Assembly: GCA_000438295.1 (NCBI GenBank) | Contig: FR901052.1 | Location: 1-62,571, forward strand | Direction of reading: 5' to 3' | Origin: Clostridium sp. CAG:451 | Lineage (GTDB): Bacteria > Bacillota_I > Bacilli_A > RF39 > UBA660 | DNA length: 62,571 bases | In this document: positions 17,427 through 27,324 of the stretch, one piece after another | Layout of the letters: every line of letters begins with the position of its first letter | Numbering within the stretch: the first letter of the stretch is position 1 | Translations under genes and position numbers: made by a program | Notes under the pieces: model-generated | The model's input: only the letters and a program-made list of their open reading frames with translations | What the model was told of the DNA's origin: nothing | Databases searched by the model: none

Positions 17427-17716
17427 CTTTTTTCACCTCGAGTTTATTTTACTAAATATTTTCTATCTAGACAAGTAAATTTTATCTTTTAATTTGATTT
17501 TTACATCTTGAAAATAGCTGTAATTTTTTTAAATACTTATTACATTCTATAAGACATATTTTTATCACTTACTAACAATATTAACAGGAAATAAAACGAC
17601 TACTTATATTATTCCTTTCATTATACTTCATAATAATCATTAAACAATTATCATGTTTTTGAAAAATATTTCCAAAAGTATCTTGTTTCAGTAAGTTTTG
17701 GAAGTATATTTTATTT
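17427..17716. other. AT-rich gap between sirA-like gene and yneF
   Basis: About 290 bases with no convincing gene. A short open stretch on the minus strand (FQNLLKQDTFGNIFQ and onward, about 40 codons) follows the sirA-like stop but has no start site or recognisable domain. I see no RNA structure beyond short AT-rich inverted repeats. Confidence 0.4.
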
Positions 17717-18148
17717 TTATCTTGATAATACTTCATTATAATTTTCTAGGAAGAAGTAGTCTTGATTCTTAAAATCACAAATAAAATAATTATTATTTAA
17801 CCCATTTAATACTTTTAAGAAAAAAGAATGATAGTAATTAGTCTTTAATAGCATATAACTTTTTTTAATAGCAAGTGATCCTATCTCTTCATGGGAAGGA
17901 TTATTATAGTAATGAATGCCTTTTCTTTTACTATAAGGAATAGACTGATGATATTTAATAAAGATATGTTGATCTAACTTATCTTTATCTATCTTCTTAG
18001 TTAGTTGTTTAAATAGACTATAGCCATACTTAGCATTATCTTCTCCTAAGAAATATATCTGTTCTAGAATCTGATATAAAATAGAAGGCTTATCTTGATA
18101 TAAACTTTTAAACTCATCTTTAATTTCAAAAATAAAAAACTCTCTCAT
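17717..18148 (-). CDS. sirA: SirA-like sporulation inhibitor of replication
   Basis: A 143-residue protein. The start MREFFIFEIKDEFKSLYQDKPSILYQIL resembles the SirA start (Y..YLIK.EF...Y.....ML..L). The end (FICDFKNQDYFFLENYNEV) resembles the SirA C terminus (FLAVDY.....YGWLNPI). SirA binds DnaA domain I and blocks new replication rounds at the onset of sporulation. Synteny is the strongest support: tkt, this gene, yneF is the Bacillus subtilis order tkt-sirA-yneF. Sequence similarity is weak by eye, so the name rests largely on position, length and the two end motifs. A sporulation-specific promoter was not identified. Confidence 0.7.
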   Translation of the reverse strand: MREFFIFEIKDEFKSLYQDKPSILYQILEQIYFLGEDNAKYGYSLFKQLTKKIDKDKLDQHIFIKYHQSIPYSKRKGIHYYNNPSHEEIGSLAIKKSYMLLKTNYYHSFFLKVLNGLNNNYFICDFKNQDYFFLENYNEVLSR

Positions 18149-18197
18149 ATAATCACCACAGTAATCATAACAAGAAAGTTTTAAAAATATTGTCGAA

Positions 18198-20156
18198 TTA
18201 TTTAAGTAATGCTTCTATTTTTAATGAGATTTCTTCTTTCGTAAATCCATAGAAAGAATTAACTTCTTCCGTCTTGCCACTAGCCCCAAACTTATCAAGT
18301 GTAAATAAGTAACTATCTTTATAGACAAAGGAGTACCAAGAATAACTTGATCCTTTCTCAATAACAAATTTCTTTACTCCTAAAGGTAATAGCTCTTCTT
18401 TTTCTTCCTTTGTTAAATTATTATATCTTTCAATTGATGGCATACTAACTACTCTTAAGTCATAGCCTTTTTCTTTTAATAATTGCATAACCTCAAGAGC
18501 TAAAGTCACTTCTTCACCAGTAGCAATAATAACACCATCTAGTTTCCGCTCTTCATTATGAACAATATATCCTCCTTTACTAGTAGCAGAAATAGAAGTT
18601 GATTCTAATATCTTGATAGAGCCTCTTCCAATAATTAAGGAACTAGGACTATTATTTTCATAAATAGTTTTAAATGATCCAATCACTTCATTAGAATCAG
18701 CTGGTCTAAACACTTCCATATTAGGAATAGCTCTTAAACTTACCAGTTGTTCTACTGGTTGATGTGTTGGTCCATCCTGTCCTATTGAAATAGAGTCATG
18801 TGTAAAAATATAAGTAACAGGAAGATCCATAAGAGCTGTTAATCTAAGAGCCGGTTTTAAGTAGTCACTAAAACTTAAGAAAGTTGAGACAAAAGGACGA
18901 TACCCTGCAAGAGCAAGACCATTAGCAATAGATGCCATAGCATGTTCTCTTACCCCAAAATTAATATTTCTACCTATATAGTTATCTTTAGTAAATGAAG
19001 TTAATTCATTCAAATATATCTTAGTTGATGATGAAGTATCAGCATTACCCCCTATTATTAAAGGACTAATTAAAGAATATGAATTAAGCACTTTATTAGC
19101 ACTTATTCTAAGTAACTCTTCATTATCATCTGGTTTTGTATAATCAAGAGTTGTTAATTTAATAGATTTATCCGGATTAATTAACTTATTTAAAATACTC
19201 ATCTCTTCTTCATCAAGCATTTCTTTTATCTCATCAAAGTTAGTTACTAAGTCTTTATTTCTTTCTTTAATATAACTTCTAAACTCTTCTACTGCTTCAT
19301 TACTGATAGTAAAAGGAATATCACGAACACCAAGAGTAGTTTTTATCTTAGATATTTCTTCCTTATCAAAACAACCTGAATGACTCTTATTACTATCAGC
19401 TAGACTAGAGTCTTTACCAATCGTAGTAGCTACTTGAATAATAGTTGGTTTATCTGCTTCTTTTGCTTTTATAATAGCATCATCTATATCTTGTGGCTCA
19501 TCACTTGTTGTTAAAACAGTCCAGTTCATACTTTCAAATCTTTTAGTAATATCTTCATCAAAAACATTATCTATCTTACCATCCATTGTTGTTTTATTAG
19601 AATCATAAAGTACTATTAAATTATCTAGTTTTAAACTTCCAGCAAGAGATGCCGCTTCATAGCTAACTCCTTCCATCAAGTCACCATCACCACATAAACA
19701 GTAAATATTATAATCAATTACTTTTTCTTTTTTATTAATTAAAGCTTCTGTATGTTTTTCAGCTATCGCATACCCAACAGCTGTAGCAAATCCTTGTCCT
19801 AAAGGACCAGTTGTCATTTCAACCCCTGGTGTCTTCTTATATTTGGGATGACCTGGCGTTTTAGAGTTTAGTCTTCGAAAAGCTTTTAAGTCATCAAGTG
19901 ATAAATCATACCCAGCAAAATAAAGGATAGAATAAAGTAAGCTAGAACCATGACCAGCACTCATTATAAATCTATCACGGTTATAAAAGTTAGGATTAGA
20001 AGCATCGAACCTTAAATGATTTAAATACAAGGTATAAAGTATAGGAGCAGCTCCTAAAACAATACCCGGATGTCCACTTCCCGCTTCTTCTATCATATCA
20101 AGACCAAGAGATTTAATCTCACCAATTATTTTTTCTTCTATCTTTTTAGATAACAT
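18198..20156 (-). CDS. tkt: Transketolase
   Basis: A thiamine-diphosphate enzyme of 652 residues that exchanges two-carbon units between sugar phosphates in the pentose phosphate pathway. Motifs include SGHPGIVLGAAP and SAGHGSSLLYS. The ThDP/metal site is GDGDLMEGVSYEA, and GVREHAMASIANGLAL and THDSISIGQDGPTHQPVEQL follow. Length is normal. Its ATG overlaps the stop of the upstream LytTR regulator (TAATG), and it is followed by the sirA-like gene. Confidence 0.97.
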   Translation of the reverse strand: MLSKKIEEKIIGEIKSLGLDMIEEAGSGHPGIVLGAAPILYTLYLNHLRFDASNPNFYNRDRFIMSAGHGSSLLYSILYFAGYDLSLDDLKAFRRLNSKTPGHPKYKKTPGVEMTTGPLGQGFATAVGYAIAEKHTEALINKKEKVIDYNIYCLCGDGDLMEGVSYEAASLAGSLKLDNLIVLYDSNKTTMDGKIDNVFDEDITKRFESMNWTVLTTSDEPQDIDDAIIKAKEADKPTIIQVATTIGKDSSLADSNKSHSGCFDKEEISKIKTTLGVRDIPFTISNEAVEEFRSYIKERNKDLVTNFDEIKEMLDEEEMSILNKLINPDKSIKLTTLDYTKPDDNEELLRISANKVLNSYSLISPLIIGGNADTSSSTKIYLNELTSFTKDNYIGRNINFGVREHAMASIANGLALAGYRPFVSTFLSFSDYLKPALRLTALMDLPVTYIFTHDSISIGQDGPTHQPVEQLVSLRAIPNMEVFRPADSNEVIGSFKTIYENNSPSSLIIGRGSIKILESTSISATSKGGYIVHNEERKLDGVIIATGEEVTLALEVMQLLKEKGYDLRVVSMPSIERYNNLTKEEKEELLPLGVKKFVIEKGSSYSWYSFVYKDSYLFTLDKFGASGKTEEVNSFYGFTKEEISLKIEALLK

Positions 20157-20896
20157 TAATCATCATCCTTCTTTCCTCTAAATAAATCTAATAATAGATG
20201 CTTTTTATATCTAGACATCTTCTCAAGATAATAGCCATTGTCAAATTTAATTATATCTTTTTTAAAATCAACAGACGTAACTCTATCTAAGTTTATAATA
20301 CAATTTCTATATACTTGAAAGAATCTTTCATCTAATTGTTCCTTAATCTGACTTAGACTAAGTGGTACTTCATACTCACCATGTGAAGCATAAACAGTAC
20401 AAATCTTACTATCTGGTTCTCTTATTATATAATATATATATTTAAGTTCTATTTTTGAATATACCCATTTTCTTTGATAGGTTAAACACCTATCTTTACC
20501 CCGATAACTTTTCATAACAATATCTAATACTTCATGCATCTTTTTAGTACAACTATCAAGTTTACTAATAAAGTCTAACACAAATAATCTATTAGTTATT
20601 ATTTCATAACGATATTCACTAAAGGAAGAAACTATTATGATAATAGAATTCCAATCTTCTAACATCTCTCTTATGTATCTAGCCGCATCTATTCCAGAAC
20701 CATAATTAGTTTTAATGTCTAAGAAATATACTTTAAAACCAATTTCTTTTTTGGCTAATTCTTCAAACTCTTTATCATAACTAGCAAACGTATAAACTTT
20801 ATAATCCATATCGGTATTCATCATATAGTCATCTATCTGCTTTTTCATTCCTTGTCTAAAAAATTGATCATCATCACATACAATAAAATTTAACAT
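20156..20896 (-). CDS. LytTR-family response regulator (AgrA-like)
   Basis: A 246-residue regulator. The N-terminal receiver domain has the acidic pocket at Asp8-Asp10 and the phosphorylation site Asp60 (VYFLDIKTNYGSGID), with Lys near 112 in FISKLD. The C-terminal LytTR DNA-binding domain (about 135-240) includes FFQVYRNCIINLDRVTSVD. Such proteins act in AgrA/ComE-type quorum or bacteriocin circuits, usually beside a HPK10 histidine kinase. No kinase or signal-peptide gene is nearby. It sits between nnrD and tkt in a housekeeping transcript, which is unusual. Its target is unknown. Confidence 0.88.
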   Translation of the reverse strand: MLNFIVCDDDQFFRQGMKKQIDDYMMNTDMDYKVYTFASYDKEFEELAKKEIGFKVYFLDIKTNYGSGIDAARYIREMLEDWNSIIIIVSSFSEYRYEIITNRLFVLDFISKLDSCTKKMHEVLDIVMKSYRGKDRCLTYQRKWVYSKIELKYIYYIIREPDSKICTVYASHGEYEVPLSLSQIKEQLDERFFQVYRNCIINLDRVTSVDFKKDIIKFDNGYYLEKMSRYKKHLLLDLFRGKKDDD

Positions 20897-20944
20897 AGCG
20901 CCTCCTTAGCCATATTCTACCAAATTGAAAGAATAAAGTCTATA

Positions 20945-22240
20945 TTATGATTTTCTAATATCACTTATAGCTTGAGGAATAAATTTTATTGTATCTCTTG
21001 CTATATACGATATGTCATTTGTTGTTTCTAAGGCAAGAGAAGCTGAATATCCAGCAAGAAAGCTAGCAGCAGCTACTAATTTAGGTGATACTTTATTATA
21101 GCTAATAAGACCAGTTAATATTCCCGATAAGACATCACCACTTCCTGATGTTGCCATACCAGCATGACCTTCATTTACAAAGTAAGTATTATCACCATCT
21201 GTTACTATGGTAGTAGTACCTTTCAAGAGTAAAATAACTTTATACTTTTTAGCAAAGGAAATAGCAAGCTCCACTGGATTTTCTAACACTTCTTCAACAC
21301 TCTTATCAATTAGTCTTGCAAATTCTTTAGGATGTGGTGTTAAAACAACTTCACATTTTTTATTTAATAGTAAAGACTTATCTATCATTACTAATCCAGA
21401 AGCATCTATTACTAATGGTTTCTTACTATTGATAAGTAAATAATCTAGAATCTTTTTATTCCACTCACTAATATCAAGACCTGGTCCAAATAGTATTGCT
21501 GTACTATTACTTATAATAGTATCTACTTGTTCTATATTATCAAGACACATTAAAGTACTTTCTAAAAGATAAGGAGCTACTATATCTGTTAGTTTTCTAT
21601 CAACAACTAACGTTGCTCTTCCACTACCAGCAAGTAAACTACTTAAAGATAAATTAGCTAGTTTAATCGCTCCACTATAAGAGATACTACCACCAATTAA
21701 ATAACTCTTACCATAACTACCTTTATTAGAAAAGTTTAGTCTTTCAGGAAAATACTCTTTTATATCAGTTATTTCTAAAAGATTAGTATTAGATAAAGTA
21801 TCTTTATTTTTATATAATATTAATTTACCAATATAATCTTTCGCCATATTTAGAAAATGTCCCGGTTGATAAGTCTGATAAACTATTGTTTCTCTTGATT
21901 TTAATATATCAGTACCAAGTCCATTAATATTAGAAAGTGAAGCATTAATATCAATACTTACTGTTCTATCAAACCTATTTAATCTAGTTATAGTCTCTTT
22001 ATCTAGATATTTACTACTGCCTAGAAAATCAAAGATATAGTCAAACTCTTCTATCTTTATATTATTATTATAAACAGTAAGATTAGAAAATTCTCTCTTA
22101 AAGATATCTAAATAGTTAATTCTTTCTTCACTTATCAGTAATAATGGTTTATTTATTCTTCTTTCTTGATGATAGCGTTTTAATAAGTCTTTTAATTCTT
22201 CTTTACTTAAGATATTATTCTTTATAATTATACTTAACAT
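20945..22240 (-). CDS. nnrD: NAD(P)H-hydrate dehydratase with degenerate epimerase domain
   Basis: A 431-residue protein. Residues about 165-430 form the ADP/ATP-dependent NAD(P)H-hydrate dehydratase, which repairs damaged NADHX and NADPHX. This part has GSYGKSYLIGGSISYSGA, VLTPHPKEFARL, LLKGTTTIV and the signature GHAGMATSGSGDVLSGILTG. The first 160 residues are where the NnrE epimerase domain normally sits. They keep a short SIDINASLSNINGLG strand, but the GNNGGDG substrate loop is missing and the domain is short. The epimerase activity is probably lost; this is inferred from motif absence. It lies between GH25 and the LytTR gene. Confidence 0.88.
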   Translation of the reverse strand: MLSIIIKNNILSKEELKDLLKRYHQERRINKPLLLISEERINYLDIFKREFSNLTVYNNNIKIEEFDYIFDFLGSSKYLDKETITRLNRFDRTVSIDINASLSNINGLGTDILKSRETIVYQTYQPGHFLNMAKDYIGKLILYKNKDTLSNTNLLEITDIKEYFPERLNFSNKGSYGKSYLIGGSISYSGAIKLANLSLSSLLAGSGRATLVVDRKLTDIVAPYLLESTLMCLDNIEQVDTIISNSTAILFGPGLDISEWNKKILDYLLINSKKPLVIDASGLVMIDKSLLLNKKCEVVLTPHPKEFARLIDKSVEEVLENPVELAISFAKKYKVILLLKGTTTIVTDGDNTYFVNEGHAGMATSGSGDVLSGILTGLISYNKVSPKLVAAASFLAGYSASLALETTNDISYIARDTIKFIPQAISDIRKS

Positions 22241-22249
22241 ATTCCACCC

Positions 22250-23422
22250 CTATTTATATAGTATATCTAAATCTACTAGAGTATCTATTCCCTCTACTTT
22301 ACCTCTATCAGTCTTTTGCCAAACATTATAGTCTTTCTGATAGGTAGTAGTATCTGTATAGTGTGCTAACCAAGTAGCATAGTTATTATTAGTGAAAACA
22401 TTTTCTAAGTAGTATTTACTACCATATAACATTCCTTGATAATTTTCTTTTTCAATAGTAGTAAGGAATGTTTTTACTACTTCTTCTAGATGATAAAATG
22501 ATAGATTAAACTCTTGATAGATAGAAAAGTTTTCCCAATCAAAAACTATAGGTAGAGCAAGGTCATTTCCATTTAATTCTTTTAAGACAAACTCTGCTTC
22601 CTTCTTAGCATCCTTTTTATTTTTAGCATAAGAATAGAAATAAACACCTGTCTTAATCCCTACCTTCTTAAAACCTTCTATATTTCTTTTAAATTTAGGA
22701 TCAAGGATAAACTCACCATCTATTCCACTTCTTGTCCCTATTCTAAGGAATGCAAATTCAACACCTGATTCTTTTACTTTATCATAATCAATATCACCTT
22801 GCCACTTAGATACATCTATACCAATCAAGGTATTATCAGTCTTATTTTCATTATAAAAATCTTTAAAATCAACTGTCTCTTTATTACTAGATCCTTGATA
22901 ATCACTCTTTTCTCTTACTGTAATAGTAAAATCTTTTTTAGTAACATTACCACTAGAATCTATCGCTTCATAGACTAAAGGATAATCACCTAGTGTATTA
23001 AAGTCATAATTACCTACTACTTGACAAGTAGGATTATCATCATAGTTATCCCCACAAAACACTTCTTTAGCAAAGTCTTCTGTTGAACCTAAATCAACAT
23101 AATATAGACTACTTAAAGAGATAACTGGTGGAGTTTTATCTACTACTTCATAGGTAAAGGTATAACTAGCTAGACGGTTATCATCATTCTTATAGTTAAG
23201 GGTATAAGAGTGTTTTCCTACTTTTTTAGTATTTAACTTTTTATTCTTAAAAGTACCATTAATTGATTTAATAACACCATCTAATTCTACTTCACTATAA
23301 ACATCAAAAGTCAAATCATCACTTAAACTTACTTCTACTTTAACTTTCTGATTAGCTAGAAAGATAATAGTAATAATTAATAAACTAGCTACTAAGAAAA
23401 GAGCTATTATTGATTTTCGCAT
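22250..23422 (-). CDS. Membrane-anchored GH25 lysozyme
   Basis: A 390-residue cell-wall hydrolase. One N-terminal membrane segment (about 5-25) acts as signal anchor. Residues about 30-170 look like Ig-like or DUF5011 repeats, including PVISLSSLYYVDLGSTEDF. The C-terminal glycoside hydrolase family 25 domain (about 195-390) starts LIGIDVSKWQGDIDYDKVKE, and its acidic pair is in ALPIVFDWEN. GH25 enzymes cut the beta-1,4 bond between MurNAc and GlcNAc. It overlaps the mutS 3' end by 16 bases, so it is transcribed with mutS. Confidence 0.9.
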   Translation of the reverse strand: MRKSIIALFLVASLLIITIIFLANQKVKVEVSLSDDLTFDVYSEVELDGVIKSINGTFKNKKLNTKKVGKHSYTLNYKNDDNRLASYTFTYEVVDKTPPVISLSSLYYVDLGSTEDFAKEVFCGDNYDDNPTCQVVGNYDFNTLGDYPLVYEAIDSSGNVTKKDFTITVREKSDYQGSSNKETVDFKDFYNENKTDNTLIGIDVSKWQGDIDYDKVKESGVEFAFLRIGTRSGIDGEFILDPKFKRNIEGFKKVGIKTGVYFYSYAKNKKDAKKEAEFVLKELNGNDLALPIVFDWENFSIYQEFNLSFYHLEEVVKTFLTTIEKENYQGMLYGSKYYLENVFTNNNYATWLAHYTDTTTYQKDYNVWQKTDRGKVEGIDTLVDLDILYK

Positions 23423-25980
23423 TCCTCTTTTTTCATCTCCTCTTTTAATCTATATAAGAAGTTTAAAGCATCCATTGGACTCATCTCTAACGGATTAATT
23501 GCCTTTATTTTGTCTAGATATTTATCATCTTTATTAATCTCTTCTTCTTTTTCTAAATCAAATAAACTAGTCTGAGTATAAATAGTTTCTCTCTTTTCTT
23601 GATTTTCATACACTTCAAGTATTTCTTCTGCTCTTTTTATTAAAGATTTAGGAAGATTAGCAAGACTTGCTACATTAATACCATAACTCTTATCAACTGA
23701 TCCGTTTTTAATCTTATGAAGAAATGTTAGTTTACCATCTTCTTCAATTGCTGATACATGAACATTCTTTAAATGTGATAAATTACTAGATAATAGTGTT
23801 AACTCATGATAATGAGTAGAAAATAGTGTCTTAGCTCCAATATTATCATGGATATATTCAAGTATCGCTTGAGCAAGACTCATTCCGTCATATGTAGCAG
23901 TACCTCGTCCTAACTCATCAAATAAGATTAAACTGTTCTTAGTAGCTCTTGATATTGCCATATTAGCTTCTTTCATCTCAACCATAAAAGTACTCTCTCC
24001 ACTAACTAAATCATCACTAGCCCCTATTCTTGTAAATATTTTATCAAATATTGGTATAACACAACTCTTAGCAGGTACAAAAGAACCTATTTGAGCCATA
24101 ATTACTGTAATAGCAAGCTGACGCATATAAGTTGATTTACCAGCCATATTAGGTCCTGTAATAAGTAAGATAGAAGTATCTTGATCCATTAAAATATCAT
24201 TAGCAACATACTTTTCATTCTTCTTAGCCATTACTTCTTCTACAACTGGATGACGACTCTCTACTATCTTTATTTCATTCTTATTACTTAATGTAGGTTT
24301 CACAAAATGATAAGTATCTGCTACAAATGATAAAGAAGAAAGCATATCAATCTCTGCTAAAACATTAGCACACTTCTGTAAAGGTACAACATATCTTTTA
24401 ACTACTTCTCTTATTTGCATAAATAACTGATACTCTAAATTGATTATCTTTTCTTCGGCTCCTAAGATAATACTTTCTTTCTCTTTTAATTCTTTAGTAG
24501 TAAATCTTTCACAATTAGATAGAGTCTGTCTTCTATCATAACCAAACTCTTCTTTTACTAAATTACACTGCCCTTTACTTATCTCAATATAATAGCCAAA
24601 GACTTTATTGTAACCAACCTTTAAGTTCTTAATACCAGTTCTTTCCTTCTCTTTTTGTTCAAGCTCTAATAAGAAGTCTTTACTACCACTTGATAAGTCT
24701 CTTAATTCATCTAGTTCACTATTATAACCTTTCTTTATCAAGTTACCTTCTTTTAAAGAGATAGGTGGTTCTTCATTTAAACTACTATCTAATAATGATA
24801 CTAAATCATCAAATACTTCTAGTTCTTTATCGTACTTTATCTCTTCTAATATTTTCTTAACCGTAGGTAGAGCTTTTAAACTAGAATTTAACTGTAGTAA
24901 ATCTCTAGCGTTTAAATTACCATAACAAACTCTTCCGATAAGTCTTTCTATATCATAGACTTGGTTTAAGCTTTTCTTTAAATCATCTCTTAAAATAAAT
25001 TCTGTTTGTAATACTTCTATATAATGATATCTTCGCTCTAATTCTTTTCTATCTACTAATGGAAACTCTAAATTCTTTCGTAGTAATCTACTACCCATAG
25101 CAGTTTGATTCTTATCAAGTAACCATAAAAGACTATAAGTTTTCTCTCTTAATCTTAAAGTTTCAGTTAATTCAAGATTTCTTTTAGTATGTTCATCTAA
25201 TAATAAATGATTATTAATAAGTTCTACTTTAGCTTCTTGTAAATGCGATAAATCACCTTTTTTAGTATCTACTATATAAGCTAGTAAATGTTTAATACCT
25301 TGTTCTTTCCTTAAGTCTTTTAAATTTTTATAAATATATTTATACTTTTCTTCTTCATTATATATATTATAGATGGTAACATTTAACTGATAAGTCTTTC
25401 TAAGGGTATTAATAAAGTTTCTATCTATTTCATCACTTACAATTATCTCTCCAAAACCATGTCTAATAATCTCTTGTAATAGTTCTTGTAAACTATCATT
25501 TAAAACAGTGACATATATCTCTCCTGTAGATATATCGGCATAGCTTAAAGTATAAGTATTAGCTGTATAAGTAATTGAGGCTAAAAAGTTATTCTTAGTA
25601 TCATCTATCGAACTATCTAATCTAGTTCCTCTAGTTACTATTTGAATAACTTCTCTTTTAACCATATCTTTAGTAAGTTTAGGATCTTCTACTTGTTCAA
25701 CAATAGCTACTTTATAACCCATATCAACTAACTTATCAAGATATCCTTCATAGGCTTTAAAAGGGATTCCACACATCGGAACTTTTTCTTCTAGTCCTGC
25801 TTGTTTACCAGTCAAAGTTAATTCCAATACTTTAGATGCTAAAATAGCATCATCAAAAAACATCTCATAAAAGTCTCCTAAGCGAAAAAAAATAATCGCA
25901 TCAGGATTTTCATCTTTTATATTCATCCACTGTAACATTACAGGGCTCAGCTTAGTTCTATCTACTTCGTTTCTTAACAT
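23407..25980 (-). CDS. mutS: DNA mismatch repair protein MutS
   Basis: A complete MutS. The N-terminal mismatch-binding domain has DAIIFFRLGDFYEMFFDDA, containing the Phe-x-Glu mismatch wedge in the form FYEMF. The ATPase carries Walker A ITGPNMAGKSTYMRQ, then DDLVSGESTFMVEM and FDELGRGTATYDG, and a C-terminal helix-turn-helix. About 857 residues. The frame opens at 26007, but that codon lies at or before the transcription start predicted from the promoter at 26010-26038. The ATG at 25978-25980 has a GGAAG site and gives the standard start. No mutL follows in this window. Confidence 0.97.
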   Translation of the reverse strand: MLRNEVDRTKLSPVMLQWMNIKDENPDAIIFFRLGDFYEMFFDDAILASKVLELTLTGKQAGLEEKVPMCGIPFKAYEGYLDKLVDMGYKVAIVEQVEDPKLTKDMVKREVIQIVTRGTRLDSSIDDTKNNFLASITYTANTYTLSYADISTGEIYVTVLNDSLQELLQEIIRHGFGEIIVSDEIDRNFINTLRKTYQLNVTIYNIYNEEEKYKYIYKNLKDLRKEQGIKHLLAYIVDTKKGDLSHLQEAKVELINNHLLLDEHTKRNLELTETLRLREKTYSLLWLLDKNQTAMGSRLLRKNLEFPLVDRKELERRYHYIEVLQTEFILRDDLKKSLNQVYDIERLIGRVCYGNLNARDLLQLNSSLKALPTVKKILEEIKYDKELEVFDDLVSLLDSSLNEEPPISLKEGNLIKKGYNSELDELRDLSSGSKDFLLELEQKEKERTGIKNLKVGYNKVFGYYIEISKGQCNLVKEEFGYDRRQTLSNCERFTTKELKEKESIILGAEEKIINLEYQLFMQIREVVKRYVVPLQKCANVLAEIDMLSSLSFVADTYHFVKPTLSNKNEIKIVESRHPVVEEVMAKKNEKYVANDILMDQDTSILLITGPNMAGKSTYMRQLAITVIMAQIGSFVPAKSCVIPIFDKIFTRIGASDDLVSGESTFMVEMKEANMAISRATKNSLILFDELGRGTATYDGMSLAQAILEYIHDNIGAKTLFSTHYHELTLLSSNLSHLKNVHVSAIEEDGKLTFLHKIKNGSVDKSYGINVASLANLPKSLIKRAEEILEVYENQEKRETIYTQTSLFDLEKEEEINKDDKYLDKIKAINPLEMSPMDALNFLYRLKEEMKKEECENQ

Positions 25981-26009
25981 AATTTCACTTCCAACTTCTA
26001 ACACCATCT

Positions 26010-26038
26010 ATTATAGCTAAAATTTTGTTTTTGAACAA
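26010..26038 (-). promoter_or_regulatory. mutS operon promoter
   Basis: On the minus strand TTGTTC (26033-26038) and TATAAT (26010-26015) are 17 bases apart. The start point near 26003 leaves only a short leader before the mutS ATG, which helps choose that start. It is divergent from rarA and probably drives mutS-GH25-nnrD and perhaps genes beyond. Confidence 0.75.
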
Positions 26039-26077
26039 GAAAATTCGTGATAAAATAAGTCCTAGGAAGTGATAACA

Positions 26078-27298
26078 ATGAATATGGAACCATTAGCAAA
26101 AAAACTAGAACCTAAATCTTTAAATGATGTTTTAGGGCAAAAGCATTTAATTGGAAAAGGAGCAATTTTAAGAAACTTAGTAGAAAAGAAAAAACTAGTT
26201 TCGATGATTTTATATGGAAAACCTGGTATTGGAAAAACCTCTATTGCTAAGTCTATTGTTAATGATTTAGATATGCCTTATCGTTTTTTAAATGCTACTA
26301 TTAATAATAAGAAAGATTTTGATACCGTAGTTTCTGAAGCTAAAATTTATAATGGCATGATTCTTATCATGGATGAGATTCATCGTCTTAATAAGGATAA
26401 ACAGGATTTACTCTTACCACAGTTAGAAAGTGGTTTAATAACTCTTATTGGAATGACTACTTCTAATCCCTATCATGCTATTAATCCAGCTATTAGAAGT
26501 AGATGTCAGTTATTTGAACTTAACGAATTAGAAACTACTGATATTATTGAAGGATTAAATAAAGCAGTTAAATCAAGTTATCTTGAAGGTATTACTATTG
26601 ATGATGATACTATTAAATATATTGCTAACTTAGCAGGAAGTGATCTTCGTTACGCTTATAATCTTTTAGAGATTGCCTTCTATGCTAGTAATGATCAAAA
26701 AGTAGATATTAATCTAGTAAAGCAAATAAACTCTAAGCCTGTTTTCTTTAGTGATAAAAATGGTGATGGTCATTACGATGTCTTATCCGCTTTTCAAAAA
26801 TCAATTAGAGGAAGCGATGTTGATGCTAGTCTACATTATCTAGCAAGATTAATAACTGAAGGAGATCTAGACAGCATTTATCGTAGAATGAGTGTTATCG
26901 CTTATGAAGATATCGGTCTAGCTAATCCTAGTATTGGTCCAAAAGTTATAGCAGCTATAGAAGCAGCAGAGCGAGTTGGTCTTCCAGAAGCAAGAATTCC
27001 TCTTGGAACTATTGTCACAGAAATGGCTTTATCACCAAAAAGCAATACCGCTCACCTAGCCTTAGATGAAGCAATTGAAGATATAGAAAAAGGTAATACT
27101 GGCAATGTCCCTAACCATATAAAGACTGACTCTAAAGAATATTTATATCCTCATGATTATCCTAATTCTTATGTTTATCAAGAGTATCTTCCCAAAAAAC
27201 TTAAAGGAAAGAAATATTATCATCCAAAAACAACTGGTTATGAAAAGAATATAAAAAGTTATTATGACTTTATTGAATCAATGAAAAAGAAGGGCTAA
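26078..27298 (+). CDS. rarA: Replication-associated recombination protein RarA (MgsA)
   Basis: An AAA+ ATPase of the RarA/MgsA/WRNIP1 family, which acts at stalled replication forks with SSB and RecA. Walker A is LYGKPGIGKTSIAK, Walker B is ILIMDEIHRLNKDKQD, sensor 1 is GMTTSNPYHAINPAIRSRC, and sensor 2 lies in GSDLRYAYNLLE. The C-terminal tetramerisation region is present (RRMSVIAYEDIGLANPSIGP). The frame opens at a GTG at 26069, but AGGAAG lies against it. The ATG at 26078 is eight bases from AGGAAG and is preferred. Confidence 0.95.
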   Translation: MNMEPLAKKLEPKSLNDVLGQKHLIGKGAILRNLVEKKKLVSMILYGKPGIGKTSIAKSIVNDLDMPYRFLNATINNKKDFDTVVSEAKIYNGMILIMDEIHRLNKDKQDLLLPQLESGLITLIGMTTSNPYHAINPAIRSRCQLFELNELETTDIIEGLNKAVKSSYLEGITIDDDTIKYIANLAGSDLRYAYNLLEIAFYASNDQKVDINLVKQINSKPVFFSDKNGDGHYDVLSAFQKSIRGSDVDASLHYLARLITEGDLDSIYRRMSVIAYEDIGLANPSIGPKVIAAIEAAERVGLPEARIPLGTIVTEMALSPKSNTAHLALDEAIEDIEKGNTGNVPNHIKTDSKEYLYPHDYPNSYVYQEYLPKKLKGKKYYHPKTTGYEKNIKSYYDFIESMKKKG

Positions 27299-27316
27299 CA
27301 ACTAGTCTTCTTTGTT
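27286..27316 (+). terminator. Terminator after rarA
   Basis: AAAGAAG and CTTCTTT arms (27287-27312), the stop codon lying in the loop, are followed by GTTTTAC. It separates rarA from the convergent DUF2628-like gene. Confidence 0.6.
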
Positions 27317-27324
27317 TTACTTAT

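Noticed and set aside
25981..26007. Upstream ATG as the mutS start
   Set aside because: It lies at or before the predicted transcription start and lacks a ribosome site; the ATG at 25980 has one.
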